DNA from: Pseudomonas sp. PDM04
Lineage (GTDB): Bacteria; Pseudomonadota; Gammaproteobacteria; Pseudomonadales; Pseudomonadaceae
Assembly: GCF_014851765.1 (NCBI RefSeq)
Contig: NZ_JACVAI010000002.1
Span: 930,001-994,000, forward strand
Reading direction: 5' to 3'
Length of the DNA: 64,000 nucleotides
The first letter of the stretch is position 1; each line of letters begins with the position of its first letter. Made by a program: the position numbers and the translations under genes. This document shows, one piece after another, positions 44,860 through 54,332 of the stretch. The notes under the pieces were generated by a model that had not been told where the DNA came from, did not search any database, and saw nothing but the letters and a program-made list of their open reading frames with translations.

Positions 44860-47696
44860 CAAAAACCCTCTCTGGTGTGATCACGGTCGCTTCCCGCGTC
44901 CGGCCTTGGGGTGTCGTTCATGCCGACGGCCTGTTCATGTCCCGGACGAAACGGGATCGAAAAACGAAAGGTCGCGCCGGGGCCGATCTCGTTGGCACGA
45001 GCCCACAGGCGACCGTCATGCCTATCGATGATCGAATGGCTGACCGACAACCCGATGCCCATGCCTGAGCGCTTGGTCGTATAGAACGCGTTGAACAGGC
45101 GCTCGGCGTCCTGTGGATCGAAACCGGCCCCGTTATCCCTCACTTCGAGAAAAACCTGATGGCCCTGTTGGCCGGTACTGACTTGCAGGTGCCGTGATCG
45201 GTCGGTGTTCGTATTCATCGCCTCGTTGGCATTGAGGATCAGGTTGAGGATGACCTGCTGCAACTGCACGCGATCGCCCCTGACCGTCGGCAGCCCGTCA
45301 GCGAATACAGGGTTGAGGATCACCCTGCCGCGCTGCAATTCGCCGAGCAACAGCGCAATCACCTCGCGCGCCGCTTCATTGAGGTCGACATCTTCCAGCG
45401 TGATGCTGTTCTTGGAGAACAACACCCGCAGGCGCTTGATGACATCGGCGGCACGGTTGCCGTCGCGAATGGTCCGCCGCGCCGTTTCCAGGGCACCCTC
45501 GACGTTCGGCGGGCTGGCACCGAGCATGCGCAGGCAAGTGCTGGCATTGGTGATGATACCGGCCAGGGGCTGATTGACCTCGTGGGCGATGGAAGCGGTC
45601 AATGCCCCCAGGCTCGCGACCCGCGCCAGGTGCGTCAGCTCCGAGCGAACCTCGCCGAGCGCGGTTTCGGAAAGACGTCGCTGGGTCACGTCCTGCAAGG
45701 CGGCGATGTACTCCAGGCCGCCGTCCTCATCCGGTATCGCGTGGGCCACCAGGTGCACATGCTTGATCGTGCCGTCCGGCAGTAGCAGGCGGTGTTCGTG
45801 CTCGAAGTCGCGACCTTTCTTGCGCTGGCTGCGGATCATCTCCTTGTAACTGGAGAGATCGTCCGGATGGATGCGGGTGTACAGCAGGTCGAACGTGGGC
45901 CTCACGCCGGGGTCCAGGTCGAGTATCCGATAGACTTCCTCGGACCAGGTGATGCCGTCCGAACCCACACGCCACGAAAACGTCCCGGTGGAGCTCAGCC
46001 GTTGGGCCTTGGCCAGGAACGCCTCGCTCTGGCGCAGCGCCGCCTCGCCGTGCGCCCGGTCGATGGCGATGCTGGCGAGGTGGGTGAACTGGGCAATCAG
46101 GTTTTGCTGCAAGGCATTGGGTACGCCCGGCTCGCGAAACAGCACGCAAAGGACGCCGGTCACATGGCCGTTGATGGAGGTCACGGGGGTTGACCAACTG
46201 GCCCGCAGGCCATGGGCCAATGCGCTGGCGCGCCAACGCGGCCAGCGCTGCTCACGGGTCAGGTCCTGGCAAATCACCTGTTCGTTGCGAATCGCCACCA
46301 GGGCGTTGGGACATCCGGCCGCGTCCACGGGGTGACCGTCGGGAGCGGGTATCAGGTCGGGCGGCAGATTCGGCGCTGCACCCGGCAGCAGGCGGGGCAC
46401 GGCTTTGGGCACCCGATAGGAACCATTGGGGTCGACCTGCACGATGCTGCACACGCCGCCGTCGAAGCTCGCTTCAACCAGCCCGCACAGGGCTTCGAGT
46501 ATGAGCCTGAGCGGGGTGCCACCGGCGATCAGTCCCAGCAGGTGTTTTTCTCCCCCCAGCAGCATCTCGGCACGCTTGCGATCTTCGATATCGGTGTTTT
46601 CCCCGTACCAGCGCACCACCCGCCCCCACTCGTCGTGCTGCGGTACCGCACGGACCAGGAACCAGCGGAAGACGCCATCGAAGCGGCGCAGGCGGGCCTC
46701 GAACTCTCCGGGCTGACCCGACGCCAGCACCCGCCGATAGGACGCCAGCACGTCGTGGTCATCCGGATGAATAGAGGCCATCCAGCCATCGCCGCAGGCC
46801 TCCTGCAGGGCGATGCCGGTGTAGTCGCACCAACGCTGGTTGAGAAAACTGACCTGCCCATCCGGCGCGGCACTCCAGACAAAACCGGGAACGGCGTTGA
46901 TCAGGCTGCGAAAACGCGCTTCCGAGGCACTGATCTCGACCAGCGCCTGGGCGATCAATGCCTTGTCGCGTTTGTGTTCGTCGATGTCGACCGTGATCAC
47001 CCACCAGCGGGCGATGCGACCACTGTCGTCGCGCATCGGAATGCCATTGGCAGCGAACCAGTGATAGGCACCGTCCGCACGGCGGATCCGCTGCTCCTCG
47101 TGAAACGGCTCGCCGGTTGTCACCGAATGCGTCCAGCTTTGCATGACCCGGGGCTTGTCGTCGGGGTGGATGATGTCACTGGTGGTCCAGCCCCTCAGCT
47201 CCTCGAGTGTGGTGCCCATGTATTGGAGGTTGTGATTGTTCACGTACTCCAGCTCTCCGTCGGGCGTCATCAGCGAAACCAGCGCGGGAATGCTGTCGAT
47301 GAGCGTGCGCAGGTCGGGTTCGAGCGCAGGTGTGGCCGGGGTAGCGAGGCAGTGATCCTCGATGTCGGTGCACAGTCCACACCACTTGCCGCCCGCAGCG
47401 CCCGTCAGTGGGCTCACACGCAGGACGAAGCGACGATAGACGCCATCGGCGCGGCGCAAGCGCGCGCAGATGTCGCGGGGCTCGCCACTGGCGAGGATGG
47501 CGTGCCAGCGCTCTGACACCTGGGGACGGTCGTCGGGATGGAGGAATGACTGCCAGCCCGCGTCCATGGCCTCTTCGCGGGCACGCCCGGTGTAGCGGCA
47601 CCAGTACTGGTTCACGTAGTCGACACGACCATCGGCGAGTGCGGTCCACGCCACACCCGGCAGCACATCGATGACGTGGTCGAGCTCGTTGTCCAT
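44859..47696 (-). CDS. Multi-PAS/GAF histidine kinase
   Basis: A 945-residue soluble sensor kinase starting at 47696 (MDNELDHVIDVLPGVAWTAL), preceded by AGGATCGGT. Domains in order are PAS (about 10-125), PAS (135-255), PAS (265-385), GAF (400-560), PAS (570-690), HisKA with the phospho-acceptor His in ASIAHEVNQPLAG (about 710), and HATPase_c with N box NLILNANEAM and G boxes DNGAGFD and GMGIGLS. There are no membrane segments, so it senses a cytosolic signal, perhaps redox, oxygen or a ligand. It is the first gene of a three-gene operon and is divergent from Ohr copy 2. Confidence 0.92.
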   Translation of the reverse strand: MDNELDHVIDVLPGVAWTALADGRVDYVNQYWCRYTGRAREEAMDAGWQSFLHPDDRPQVSERWHAILASGEPRDICARLRRADGVYRRFVLRVSPLTGAAGGKWCGLCTDIEDHCLATPATPALEPDLRTLIDSIPALVSLMTPDGELEYVNNHNLQYMGTTLEELRGWTTSDIIHPDDKPRVMQSWTHSVTTGEPFHEEQRIRRADGAYHWFAANGIPMRDDSGRIARWWVITVDIDEHKRDKALIAQALVEISASEARFRSLINAVPGFVWSAAPDGQVSFLNQRWCDYTGIALQEACGDGWMASIHPDDHDVLASYRRVLASGQPGEFEARLRRFDGVFRWFLVRAVPQHDEWGRVVRWYGENTDIEDRKRAEMLLGGEKHLLGLIAGGTPLRLILEALCGLVEASFDGGVCSIVQVDPNGSYRVPKAVPRLLPGAAPNLPPDLIPAPDGHPVDAAGCPNALVAIRNEQVICQDLTREQRWPRWRASALAHGLRASWSTPVTSINGHVTGVLCVLFREPGVPNALQQNLIAQFTHLASIAIDRAHGEAALRQSEAFLAKAQRLSSTGTFSWRVGSDGITWSEEVYRILDLDPGVRPTFDLLYTRIHPDDLSSYKEMIRSQRKKGRDFEHEHRLLLPDGTIKHVHLVAHAIPDEDGGLEYIAALQDVTQRRLSETALGEVRSELTHLARVASLGALTASIAHEVNQPLAGIITNASTCLRMLGASPPNVEGALETARRTIRDGNRAADVIKRLRVLFSKNSITLEDVDLNEAAREVIALLLGELQRGRVILNPVFADGLPTVRGDRVQLQQVILNLILNANEAMNTNTDRSRHLQVSTGQQGHQVFLEVRDNGAGFDPQDAERLFNAFYTTKRSGMGIGLSVSHSIIDRHDGRLWARANEIGPGATFRFSIPFRPGHEQAVGMNDTPRPDAGSDRDHTREGF

Positions 47697-47916
47697 ACCG
47701 ATCCTGTGTGTGCGGTCGCCATTTCGCGAGGATGCCCCCGCCGGCCATACGCCGCCTATCATACCTTGGTGTCGCATGCCGGCATCAGTGTAGCGGCGGG
47801 TGCGCACGTCGCCGGGACCGTCAGGGCAAGGCCCACTAACACCTTCGTGCAATTGAGACCGCGACGGACGATTTGGTGAGATGAAATTTCATCGAACATC
47901 CAAAAAGGAAATCGCC

Positions 47917-48342
47917 ATGCCTGCTCCGACCGCCCCCGAGAATGTGCTCTACACCGCCAACGTCCATACCACCGGTGGCCGCGACGGTCACGCCCGCAGC
48001 CATGACGGACGTCTTGACATCTCGCTCTCCAGCCCAGGCTCTTCAGGGGCCGGCACCAACCCGGAGCAACTGTTCGCCGCCGGTTGGTCCGCCTGCTTCG
48101 AAGGCGCACTGCGCCTGGCCGCACGGCGCATGAGCATCAACCTGCCGCAGCCCGTCGCCATCGATGCACAAGTGGACCTGTGCTCGGCCGAGGGCAGTTA
48201 CTTCCTGCAGGCGCGCCTGAATGTCAGCGTGCCGGGTGTGGATCGCGAATCCGCCCAGGCCCTGGTCGATGCCGCCCATGAAACCTGCCCGTATTCGAAG
48301 CTGTCGCGCAACAACATTGCCGTGCAGATCACCCTCGCCTGA
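47917..48342 (+). CDS. Organic hydroperoxide resistance protein (Ohr/OsmC family), copy 2
   Basis: A 141-residue Ohr starting at 47917 after AAGGAAATCGCC. The redox cysteines are at Cys60 (WSACF) and about Cys124 (TCPYS). It is the clear paralogue of the copy at 40302, with a shared backbone (NPEQLFA.GWSACF) but many substitutions. It is divergent from the histidine kinase operon with a 220-base gap and is followed by catalase 76 bases on, suggesting co-regulated peroxide detoxification. Confidence 0.92.
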   Translation: MPAPTAPENVLYTANVHTTGGRDGHARSHDGRLDISLSSPGSSGAGTNPEQLFAAGWSACFEGALRLAARRMSINLPQPVAIDAQVDLCSAEGSYFLQARLNVSVPGVDRESAQALVDAAHETCPYSKLSRNNIAVQITLA

Positions 48343-48418
48343 GTGGCTGCAACCCATCCGAACCGGGCGGCCCGCGCCTGATCGCCCGGTACCGCCCCAT
48401 GACCGTAGGGACCTGATG

Positions 48419-49852
48419 ATGACCAAGCTGACAACCGCCGCCGGAGCCCCGGTGGTCGACAACAACAATTCACAAACGGCGGGCCCCAGGGGCCCGGTGT
48501 TACTGCAGGACGTGTGGCTGCTGGAAAAGCTCGCGCATTTTGACCGCGAAGTGATTCCAGAGCGACGCATGCATGCCAAGGGCTCGGGGGCCCACGGCAC
48601 CTTCACCGTGACCCAAGACATCACCCGTTACACCAAGGCCAGACTGTTTTCCCACGTCGGCAAGACCACCGATATCTTTGTCCGGTTCTCGACCGTGGCG
48701 GGCGAACGTGGCGCCGCCGACGCCGAACGTGACATTCGCGGGTTTGCCATCAAGTTCTACACCGAGCAAGGCAACTGGGACCTGGTGGGCAACAACACGC
48801 CAGTGTTCTTCCTGCGCGACCCGCTGAAGTTTCCCGACCTCAATCACGCGGTCAAGCGCGACCCACGCACCAACCTGCGCAGCGCCAACAACAACTGGGA
48901 CTTCTGGACCTTGCTGCCCGAAGCCCTGCATCAGGTCACCATCGTCATGAGTGACCGTGGCCTGCCGCAGTCCTATCGGCACATGCACGGCTTCGGCAGC
49001 CATACGTTCAGTTTCATCAGCCCGGACAACCAACGCTCGTGGGTCAAGTTCACCTGGAAAACCGAACAGGGCATCGCCAACCTCAGCGACGCCGAGGCCG
49101 GCGCCGTGATCGCTTGCGACCGGGAAAGCGCGCAACGGGACCTGTATGAAAGCATCGAGCAGGGAAATTTCCCACGCTGGAAACTGTTCGTGCAGGTGAT
49201 GCCAGAGACGGACGCCGCCACGTACCCGATCAACCCGTTCGACCTGACGAAAGTCTGGCCCCATGCCGACTACCCGTTGATCGAAGTGGGCGTGCTGGAG
49301 CTCAACCGCAACCCCGACAACTACTTCGCCGACGTTGAGCAAGCGGCGTTCAATCCGGCCAACGTAGTGCCCGGCATCAGCTTCTCTCCGGACAAGATGT
49401 TGCAGGCGCGGCTGTTTTCCTATGGCGATGCCCAGCGCTATCGCGTCGGGGTCAACCATCACCAGATTCCGGTGAACGCGGCCCGCTGCCCGGTGCACAG
49501 CTACCATCGCGACGGGCAGATGCGCATCAATGCCAATGCCGGCAGTACCCTCGGGTACGAACCCAACAGTTACCAGGAATGGGTGGAACAACCGGACTTC
49601 CGTGAGCCGCCACTGGCCTTGCAGGGCAGCGCCGATCACTGGAATCACCGCGAAGACGACGACTATTTTTCCCAGCCGGGGGCGTTGTTCCGGTTGATGG
49701 ACGCGGCGCAGAAACAGGTGCTGTTCGACAACACCGCACGCTCGATCCAGGGCGCCTCGGCACAGGTCAAGCAGCGCCATATCGACAACTGCACGGCGGC
49801 CGATCCGGAATATGGATCGGGTGTCGCGCGGGCCATCGAAGCGTTGGGCTGA
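48419..49852 (+). CDS. Monofunctional heme catalase (clade 3)
   Basis: This catalase disproportionates hydrogen peroxide. The 477-residue product is the small-subunit clade-3 type. The start may be 48416 or 48419 (two adjacent ATG codons after TAGGGACC). The distal His is residue 52 ([12 protein letters not shown]), the Asn region is [13 protein letters not shown], and the proximal Tyr is in [14 protein letters not shown]. There is no signal peptide, so it acts in the cytosol. It follows Ohr copy 2 and ends in a REPIN. Confidence 0.95.
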   Translation: MTKLTTAAGAPVVDNNNSQTAGPRGPVLLQDVWLLEKLAHFDREVIPERRMHAKGSGAHGTFTVTQDITRYTKARLFSHVGKTTDIFVRFSTVAGERGAADAERDIRGFAIKFYTEQGNWDLVGNNTPVFFLRDPLKFPDLNHAVKRDPRTNLRSANNNWDFWTLLPEALHQVTIVMSDRGLPQSYRHMHGFGSHTFSFISPDNQRSWVKFTWKTEQGIANLSDAEAGAVIACDRESAQRDLYESIEQGNFPRWKLFVQVMPETDAATYPINPFDLTKVWPHADYPLIEVGVLELNRNPDNYFADVEQAAFNPANVVPGISFSPDKMLQARLFSYGDAQRYRVGVNHHQIPVNAARCPVHSYHRDGQMRINANAGSTLGYEPNSYQEWVEQPDFREPPLALQGSADHWNHREDDDYFSQPGALFRLMDAAQKQVLFDNTARSIQGASAQVKQRHIDNCTAADPEYGSGVARAIEALG

Positions 49853-49861
49853 TACCAGACC

Positions 49862-49953
49862 GGTGCAACGAGCCTGCTCACGATGAAGACACTGCAGACA
49901 CTTCACGGTGACTGTCGGATTGCATTCGCGAGCAGGCTCGCTCCCACAGTGGT
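49862..49953. repeat. REPIN (paired REP palindromes)
   Basis: A left REP unit (GCAACGAGCCTGCTCACGA) and an inverted right unit ending CTCGCTCCCACAGTGG flank a spacer very like that of the REPIN at 13110-13203 (shared CACTGCAG.CAC.TCA.GGTGACTGTC). It lies between convergent katalase and AraC-type genes. Confidence 0.85.
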
Positions 49954-50001
49954 TTTCGGGGCAAACACGGCGCTGCATCCGCCTTGACCTGTGTGGGTGC
50001 G

Positions 50002-50817
50002 TCAGTCGCGCGCCATGAACTCCCGGGGCGACTCGCCCATCAGGCGCCGGAACATGGCGCTGAAGGCGCTCTGGCTGCCATAGCCCAGGTCTCGGGCGAT
50101 GCGGCTGATGGCGTGTCCCTTGTCGAGCCGGTCAATCGCCGTCGCCAGACGGACTTGCTGGACCCAATGACGAAAATTCAAGCCGGTCTCGTTTTGAAAA
50201 AGCCGGATCAGCGTGCGTGAACTGGCACCGACCCGGTCCGCCCAGTAATCCACCGAATGGGCTTGTTCGGGGTTCTCCAGGATGGCGCTGCAGACCGTGA
50301 GCAGCCGGCGATCCCGGGGCCATGGAATCTGCAGGGGCAGGGTTCGTGCGACGTCGAGTTCGCTGAGGATCAGGGCCACGACGTGAGCATTGCGCCCCTC
50401 CGACGGGTACTCGATCGACTGATCCGCCAGGGCCAGGATCAATTCACGCAGCAAGGGCGAGATTTCCACCACCTTGCAGCGATCACCGAAACGCTGCGCG
50501 GCCTCGGGTTCGATGTAGACCGAGCGCATCTTCACCGGGCTGAGCATGAGCTGGTCATGGACGATTTGCGCTGGAATCCACAACGCCCGTTTCGGCGGCA
50601 ATACCCACAGCCCGGTCGGCGTCGCCACCCGCATCACCCCGCTCGACGCATACAGCAACTGCCCGTGCCGATGGGTATGCGGTTCGTTGTACTCGCCAGT
50701 GTGCTGATCGCGCACCAGCACGGTCATCAGGCGCGGCACGTTCTGGTAATCCAGGTAATTTTCGCTGCGCGGTGCCCGTGTTTCACCGTCGACAACGCGT
50801 CGTTCTGCTCGCTTCAC
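50002..50817 (-). CDS. AraC-family regulator, NimR-like
   Basis: A 271-residue AraC-type regulator. Translation starts at GTG 50817 after GGGAGG. The N-terminal cupin-like sensor (about 30-120, EPHTHRHGQLLYASSGVMR) precedes the double helix-turn-helix (about 175-265, VGASSRTLIRLFQNETG, GYGSQSAFSAMFRRLMGESP). It is divergent from a CynX/NimT transporter, the same arrangement as E. coli nimR-nimT, in which NimR represses the efflux gene. The inverted repeat at 50854 is the likely operator. Confidence 0.85.
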   Translation of the reverse strand: MKRAERRVVDGETRAPRSENYLDYQNVPRLMTVLVRDQHTGEYNEPHTHRHGQLLYASSGVMRVATPTGLWVLPPKRALWIPAQIVHDQLMLSPVKMRSVYIEPEAAQRFGDRCKVVEISPLLRELILALADQSIEYPSEGRNAHVVALILSELDVARTLPLQIPWPRDRRLLTVCSAILENPEQAHSVDYWADRVGASSRTLIRLFQNETGLNFRHWVQQVRLATAIDRLDKGHAISRIARDLGYGSQSAFSAMFRRLMGESPREFMARD

Positions 50818-50853
50818 TGGCGGGGCCTCCCGATGTCACTTTTGCGACAACAC

Positions 50854-50867
50854 ATGGCATATACCAT
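50854..50867. promoter_or_regulatory. Candidate operator between the AraC regulator and NimT-like transporter
   Basis: ATGGCAT-ATACCAT is a 14-base inverted repeat with one mismatched pair. It lies in the 101-base gap between the two divergent genes, 52 bases before the transporter start. Confidence 0.45.
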
Positions 50868-50918
50868 TGATCTGCCGTTGTTAGCCTTGTTCCTGTTATT
50901 CCTGACGAGGCCGCACAC

Positions 50919-52133
50919 ATGGCACATTCCCCTGATTCTCCAGGCAACACACACAGCATGGCCGCGGTGATCGGCCTGCTGGTGCTGTCCCTCGCATTGC
51001 GCCCAGCGATCATATCGGTGGGACCGATTCTGCTGCTGATCCAGCAACACTTCCAGTTGAGCTACACCCAGGCCGCGCTGCTGACCTCCATTCCCGATGT
51101 CTGCATGGGACTCTTCGCCCTGATGGTGCCGGGGCTGGCCCGGCGCTTCGGCATCGACCGTTGCGTGGTGGTCGCGTTGTTGCTGCTGGGCATCGCCACC
51201 CTGTTGCGGGCGCTGTCACCCAATGCGGTTTTCCTGCTGGGCAGTACCTTCGTTGCCAGCGTCGGCATCGCCATCGCCGGCGCGATGACCGGAGGCTGGA
51301 TCAAGACCCATTTCCCCCACCGGGCCGCGTTGTTCATGGGCATCTATGCCGCCGGACTGAGCGTCGGCGCCACGCTTGCCGCGGTCTTCAGTGCACCGAT
51401 TGCCGAGCTGGCGCAGAGCTGGCGTGTCAGTGCCGGGTTCTGGAGCGTGCCGTGCCTGACCGCCGTGGCCAGCTGGATGTGGATGACCAGGACCTTCGCC
51501 ACGCCCTCGCCGCTCTCGCCCTCACGCCCCCGTCCGGCGGCCCGCCTGCCATGGCGCCACCCGCAAGCCTGGTGGGTGGCGTTGAACTTCGGCGCCGGTC
51601 AATTCGTGGTCTACGCACTCTTCGCCTGGATGGCACCGGCCTCGACAGAAGCGGCCGTGTCGACATGGTCCCCTGGCACCTTGCTCGGGGTTTTCACCGC
51701 CGTGTTCGCCGTAGCCAGTGTCTGTGCCGGCATGCTTCCCGGCAAGGCGCATGATCGCCGAGGCCTGCTGGGGCTCTCGACATTGCTGGCGACACTGGGC
51801 GTCGCCGGGATGGCCTTCTTCCCCACAGGGCTGCCGATTCTTTACGTCGTCCTGGCAGCCATCGGCCTGGGCATGGGCTTTACCGTCGCCATGACCTTGC
51901 CGCTGGATAACGCCGCCAACGCGGAACAGGCCGGCTTGTGGACCGTGTTCATGTTGTTCGTTGGCTACCTGGTCGCAGCGCTTGGCCCGCTGCTGTTCGG
52001 TGCCTTGCGTGACTACAGCGGCCACTTCGGCCCGGCCTACACGCTGTTGTTTGGCGTATTGATCCTGATGCTGTGCATCACCCCGCTGCTCAAGCCAGCG
52101 GTCGAGCACACGCCTCAGGTCGCTGCGGCCTGA
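50919..52133 (+). CDS. MFS transporter, CynX/NimT family
   Basis: A 404-residue twelve-helix MFS protein of the cyanate/nitroimidazole transporter family. The start at ATG 50919 follows GAGG at eight bases. The segment GLLVLSLALRPAIISVGPIL at the N-terminus and GIYAAGLSVGATLAAVFSAP in the middle are family-typical. In E. coli the related NimT exports 2-nitroimidazole. The divergent AraC regulator and shared gap suggest an inducible efflux pair. Confidence 0.87.
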   Translation: MAHSPDSPGNTHSMAAVIGLLVLSLALRPAIISVGPILLLIQQHFQLSYTQAALLTSIPDVCMGLFALMVPGLARRFGIDRCVVVALLLLGIATLLRALSPNAVFLLGSTFVASVGIAIAGAMTGGWIKTHFPHRAALFMGIYAAGLSVGATLAAVFSAPIAELAQSWRVSAGFWSVPCLTAVASWMWMTRTFATPSPLSPSRPRPAARLPWRHPQAWWVALNFGAGQFVVYALFAWMAPASTEAAVSTWSPGTLLGVFTAVFAVASVCAGMLPGKAHDRRGLLGLSTLLATLGVAGMAFFPTGLPILYVVLAAIGLGMGFTVAMTLPLDNAANAEQAGLWTVFMLFVGYLVAALGPLLFGALRDYSGHFGPAYTLLFGVLILMLCITPLLKPAVEHTPQVAAA

Positions 52134-52195
52134 AACCTCTGACACCGCTGTGGGCAGGCAGCGAACCGGCCCACAGCGGCTGAACACGAGGACGA

Positions 52196-52948
52196 TCAGG
52201 CCAGGTAGCCCCCATCGACCGTCAGGCTCGCACCGGTGACGAACGAAGCCTCCTCGCTGGCCAGGTAAGCGGCCATGCCGGCGATCTCGTCGGCATGACC
52301 CAGACGTCCCAGCGGCACCAGGCTGATGACGTGCTCCAGATAGGGCGCGTCAGCCGGGTTCATGTCGGTAGCGGTAGGACCGGGCTGAATGTTGTTGACC
52401 GTGATGCCCCGCGCGGCGAAGTCCAGGGCCAGGCCGCGGACCAGACCGGTCATCGCGGACTTGCTCATGGAGTAGCCGCTGGTGCCGGGGAAACCGGAAC
52501 GCTCGCCGGCGACACTGCCGATCGTGATAATCCGGTCGCCACGGTTCATGACCTTGGAACAGGCCCGCGCGGCGATGTACGTGGCACGCACGTTGACAGC
52601 GTACAGCTCGTCGAGTGCCTCGACGGTGAAATCATCGACCGCGCCCAGCGCGAGTATGCCGGCGTTGTTCACCAGAATGTTCAACGCGCCCAGCTTCTGC
52701 ACGGTAAAGCTGACGGCATGCTCGATGTCCTGGGCGAATTTGCTGTCGGCCCTGATGGCCAACGCCTTGCCCCCCTCGCCTTCGATGCTGGCGACCAGCG
52801 CCTGGGCTTTCTCTTCGGATGCCGAGTACGTGAAGGCGACGGCGGCGCCTTCCCTGGCCAGGCGGCGGACGATGGCGGCACCGATGCCGCGCGAACCGCC
52901 CGTGACCAATGCCGTCTTGCCGGTTAGACGCTGTGTGAGTGTGGACAT
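52196..52948 (-). CDS. Short-chain dehydrogenase/reductase (SDR)
   Basis: A 250-residue cytoplasmic SDR starting at 52948 (MSTLTQRLTGKTALVTGG). The cofactor loop is TGGSRGIG, NNAG is present, and the catalytic tetrad includes Ser in GSVAGER, Tyr in GYSMSKSA and Lys four residues later. A classical-type SDR using NAD(P)H; the substrate is a ketone or alcohol. It is the last gene of the five-gene minus-strand operon that begins with the epoxide hydrolase at 56809, and the only member without a signal peptide. Confidence 0.9.
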   Translation of the reverse strand: MSTLTQRLTGKTALVTGGSRGIGAAIVRRLAREGAAVAFTYSASEEKAQALVASIEGEGGKALAIRADSKFAQDIEHAVSFTVQKLGALNILVNNAGILALGAVDDFTVEALDELYAVNVRATYIAARACSKVMNRGDRIITIGSVAGERSGFPGTSGYSMSKSAMTGLVRGLALDFAARGITVNNIQPGPTATDMNPADAPYLEHVISLVPLGRLGHADEIAGMAAYLASEEASFVTGASLTVDGGYLA

Positions 52949-52994
52949 ATTCAATACCTGTGTGTGTATGGAAGGGAGGATCAATCCGGGCGGA

Positions 52995-53780
52995 TTACAG
53001 GGAGGCGGAAGCCGCAGCGGCTTTTTCGATCATCCGGGCGACGGGCTCGGGGTTGGAAACCATCACCACGTGCGAGGCGCCATTGACCACTTCCACCCCT
53101 TTGGCCCCGGCGCGACGGGCCATGAAGGCCATGGCCTGCGGTGGAATGTTCTTGTCCTGGTCACCGTAGATGAACCAGGAAGACACCTTCTTCCATGCCG
53201 GTTCGCCGGACTTCTCATTCAATGCCGCGTCGGTGACCGGACGCTGGGTCGCCGCCATCAAGGCCGCCTCCGGTGCCGGCACATCGGCGGCGAACTGGTC
53301 GTGGAACTTGTCCTGCTGGATGTACAGGTCCTTGCCGCCATCGGCCAGGGTGACCGGCGCGGCAAGGGTCGGGCCAAGGGTGCTGCCGGGGAATTTTCCG
53401 GCCAGGCCGGCGACGGTTTCACCCGCCTCCGGCGCGAAGGCACTGACGTAGACCAGTGCCTTCACCGTGGGATGGCCGTTCGCCGCCGCGCTGATGACAT
53501 TGCCGCCATAGGAATGGCCGACCAGTACCACCGGCGACTGGATGCTCGATAACAACGCGGAGACCGCCTCGCCATCGCTTTTCACGCTGCGCAGCGGGTT
53601 GGCGGCGGCCACCACGGTGAAGCCATCCTGCTCGAGGATCTTCACCACGCCGTTCCAGCTCGAGGCGTCGGCAAAGGCGCCGTGCACGAGCACGACGGTG
53701 GGCTTTTCAGGCTGGGCGACGGCGTGGGTGCCGACGATCAGGCTGGCGGTGATCGCCAGTGCGGTCATGACGCTTTTCAT
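52995..53780 (-). CDS. Exported alpha/beta-hydrolase (serine esterase type)
   Basis: A 261-residue secreted hydrolase with a signal peptide ending AVAQPEKPTV (about 23). The oxyanion-hole motif is HGAF, the Ser nucleophile is in GHSYGG (about 90-95), the Asp in YGDQDKNIP and the His in GASHVV. The family fits periplasmic esterases or acyl hydrolases. It is the fourth gene of the operon, 24 bases past the P460 gene. Confidence 0.9.
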   Translation of the reverse strand: MKSVMTALAITASLIVGTHAVAQPEKPTVVLVHGAFADASSWNGVVKILEQDGFTVVAAANPLRSVKSDGEAVSALLSSIQSPVVLVGHSYGGNVISAAANGHPTVKALVYVSAFAPEAGETVAGLAGKFPGSTLGPTLAAPVTLADGGKDLYIQQDKFHDQFAADVPAPEAALMAATQRPVTDAALNEKSGEPAWKKVSSWFIYGDQDKNIPPQAMAFMARRAGAKGVEVVNGASHVVMVSNPEPVARMIEKAAAASASL

Positions 53781-53804
53781 GGGTGAACCCCTTCGTCGTA
53801 TGGT

Positions 53805-54308
53805 TTAGAAAGCCAGGCGGGTGAAGACGTAATCGTGGTTCTGCACGCGTGCCTGATGGCAGGCGAAGCAGGTCTGGTGCTGTGCCTCATCGGCCGGTTG
53901 GCCATTGACGAAGCGTCCGAACCCCCAGCCGCCGGTCGATGCGTATTTTTTCGAGTCCTTGACCATCACCTGAACGGTGGTCGCCGCACCGGGGATCGAG
54001 GCGGGCTCGAACTCCGCAGACTGCACGCGCTTCCAGGCCAGCTTGACCAGCACCGTGCCGTCGGGAAACGGCAGCGTCGACGCTTGATAAGCCTTGATCG
54101 CCTGCTCGTTGCCGAGCACCGCCCGCAGTTCTTCCAGGGGAGCGCCTTCCAGCGCCGGAGCGACCAATGGCCACTGGCGATAACCGTCGGGAAGTTTCAC
54201 GCCGTAGATCGGTGAGGCGTCGCCGCTGTCGCCCAGGGCAACGCCGGTCGCGACCAGTGCCGCCGAGGCAATGGCGGTGGACAACACGGCCAGATAAGTG
54301 AGTTTCAT
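53805..54308 (-). CDS. Cytochrome P460 family protein
   Basis: A 167-residue exported heme protein. The signal peptide runs to about residue 26 (ATGVALGDSGD). The single c-type heme motif CFACH lies at residue about 148, and the region PFPDGTVLVKLAWKR carries a lysine that could form the cross-link to heme that defines P460. In ammonia oxidisers P460 converts hydroxylamine to N2O, but Pseudomonas members are of unknown function. It lies between two hydrolase genes, an unusual context. Confidence 0.85.
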   Translation of the reverse strand: MKLTYLAVLSTAIASAALVATGVALGDSGDASPIYGVKLPDGYRQWPLVAPALEGAPLEELRAVLGNEQAIKAYQASTLPFPDGTVLVKLAWKRVQSAEFEPASIPGAATTVQVMVKDSKKYASTGGWGFGRFVNGQPADEAQHQTCFACHQARVQNHDYVFTRLAF

Positions 54309-54332
54309 CAGGGTTCTCCCTTGCGTCGCCGA

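Noticed and set aside
46212..47516. 434-codon plus-strand frame opposite the histidine kinase
   Set aside because: All PAS, GAF and kinase motifs are on the minus strand; the plus-strand product shows none.
53805..54308. Idea that the P460 gene marks ammonia oxidation
   Set aside because: No hydroxylamine dehydrogenase, ammonia monooxygenase or related cytochromes are near, and the organism is a pseudomonad.
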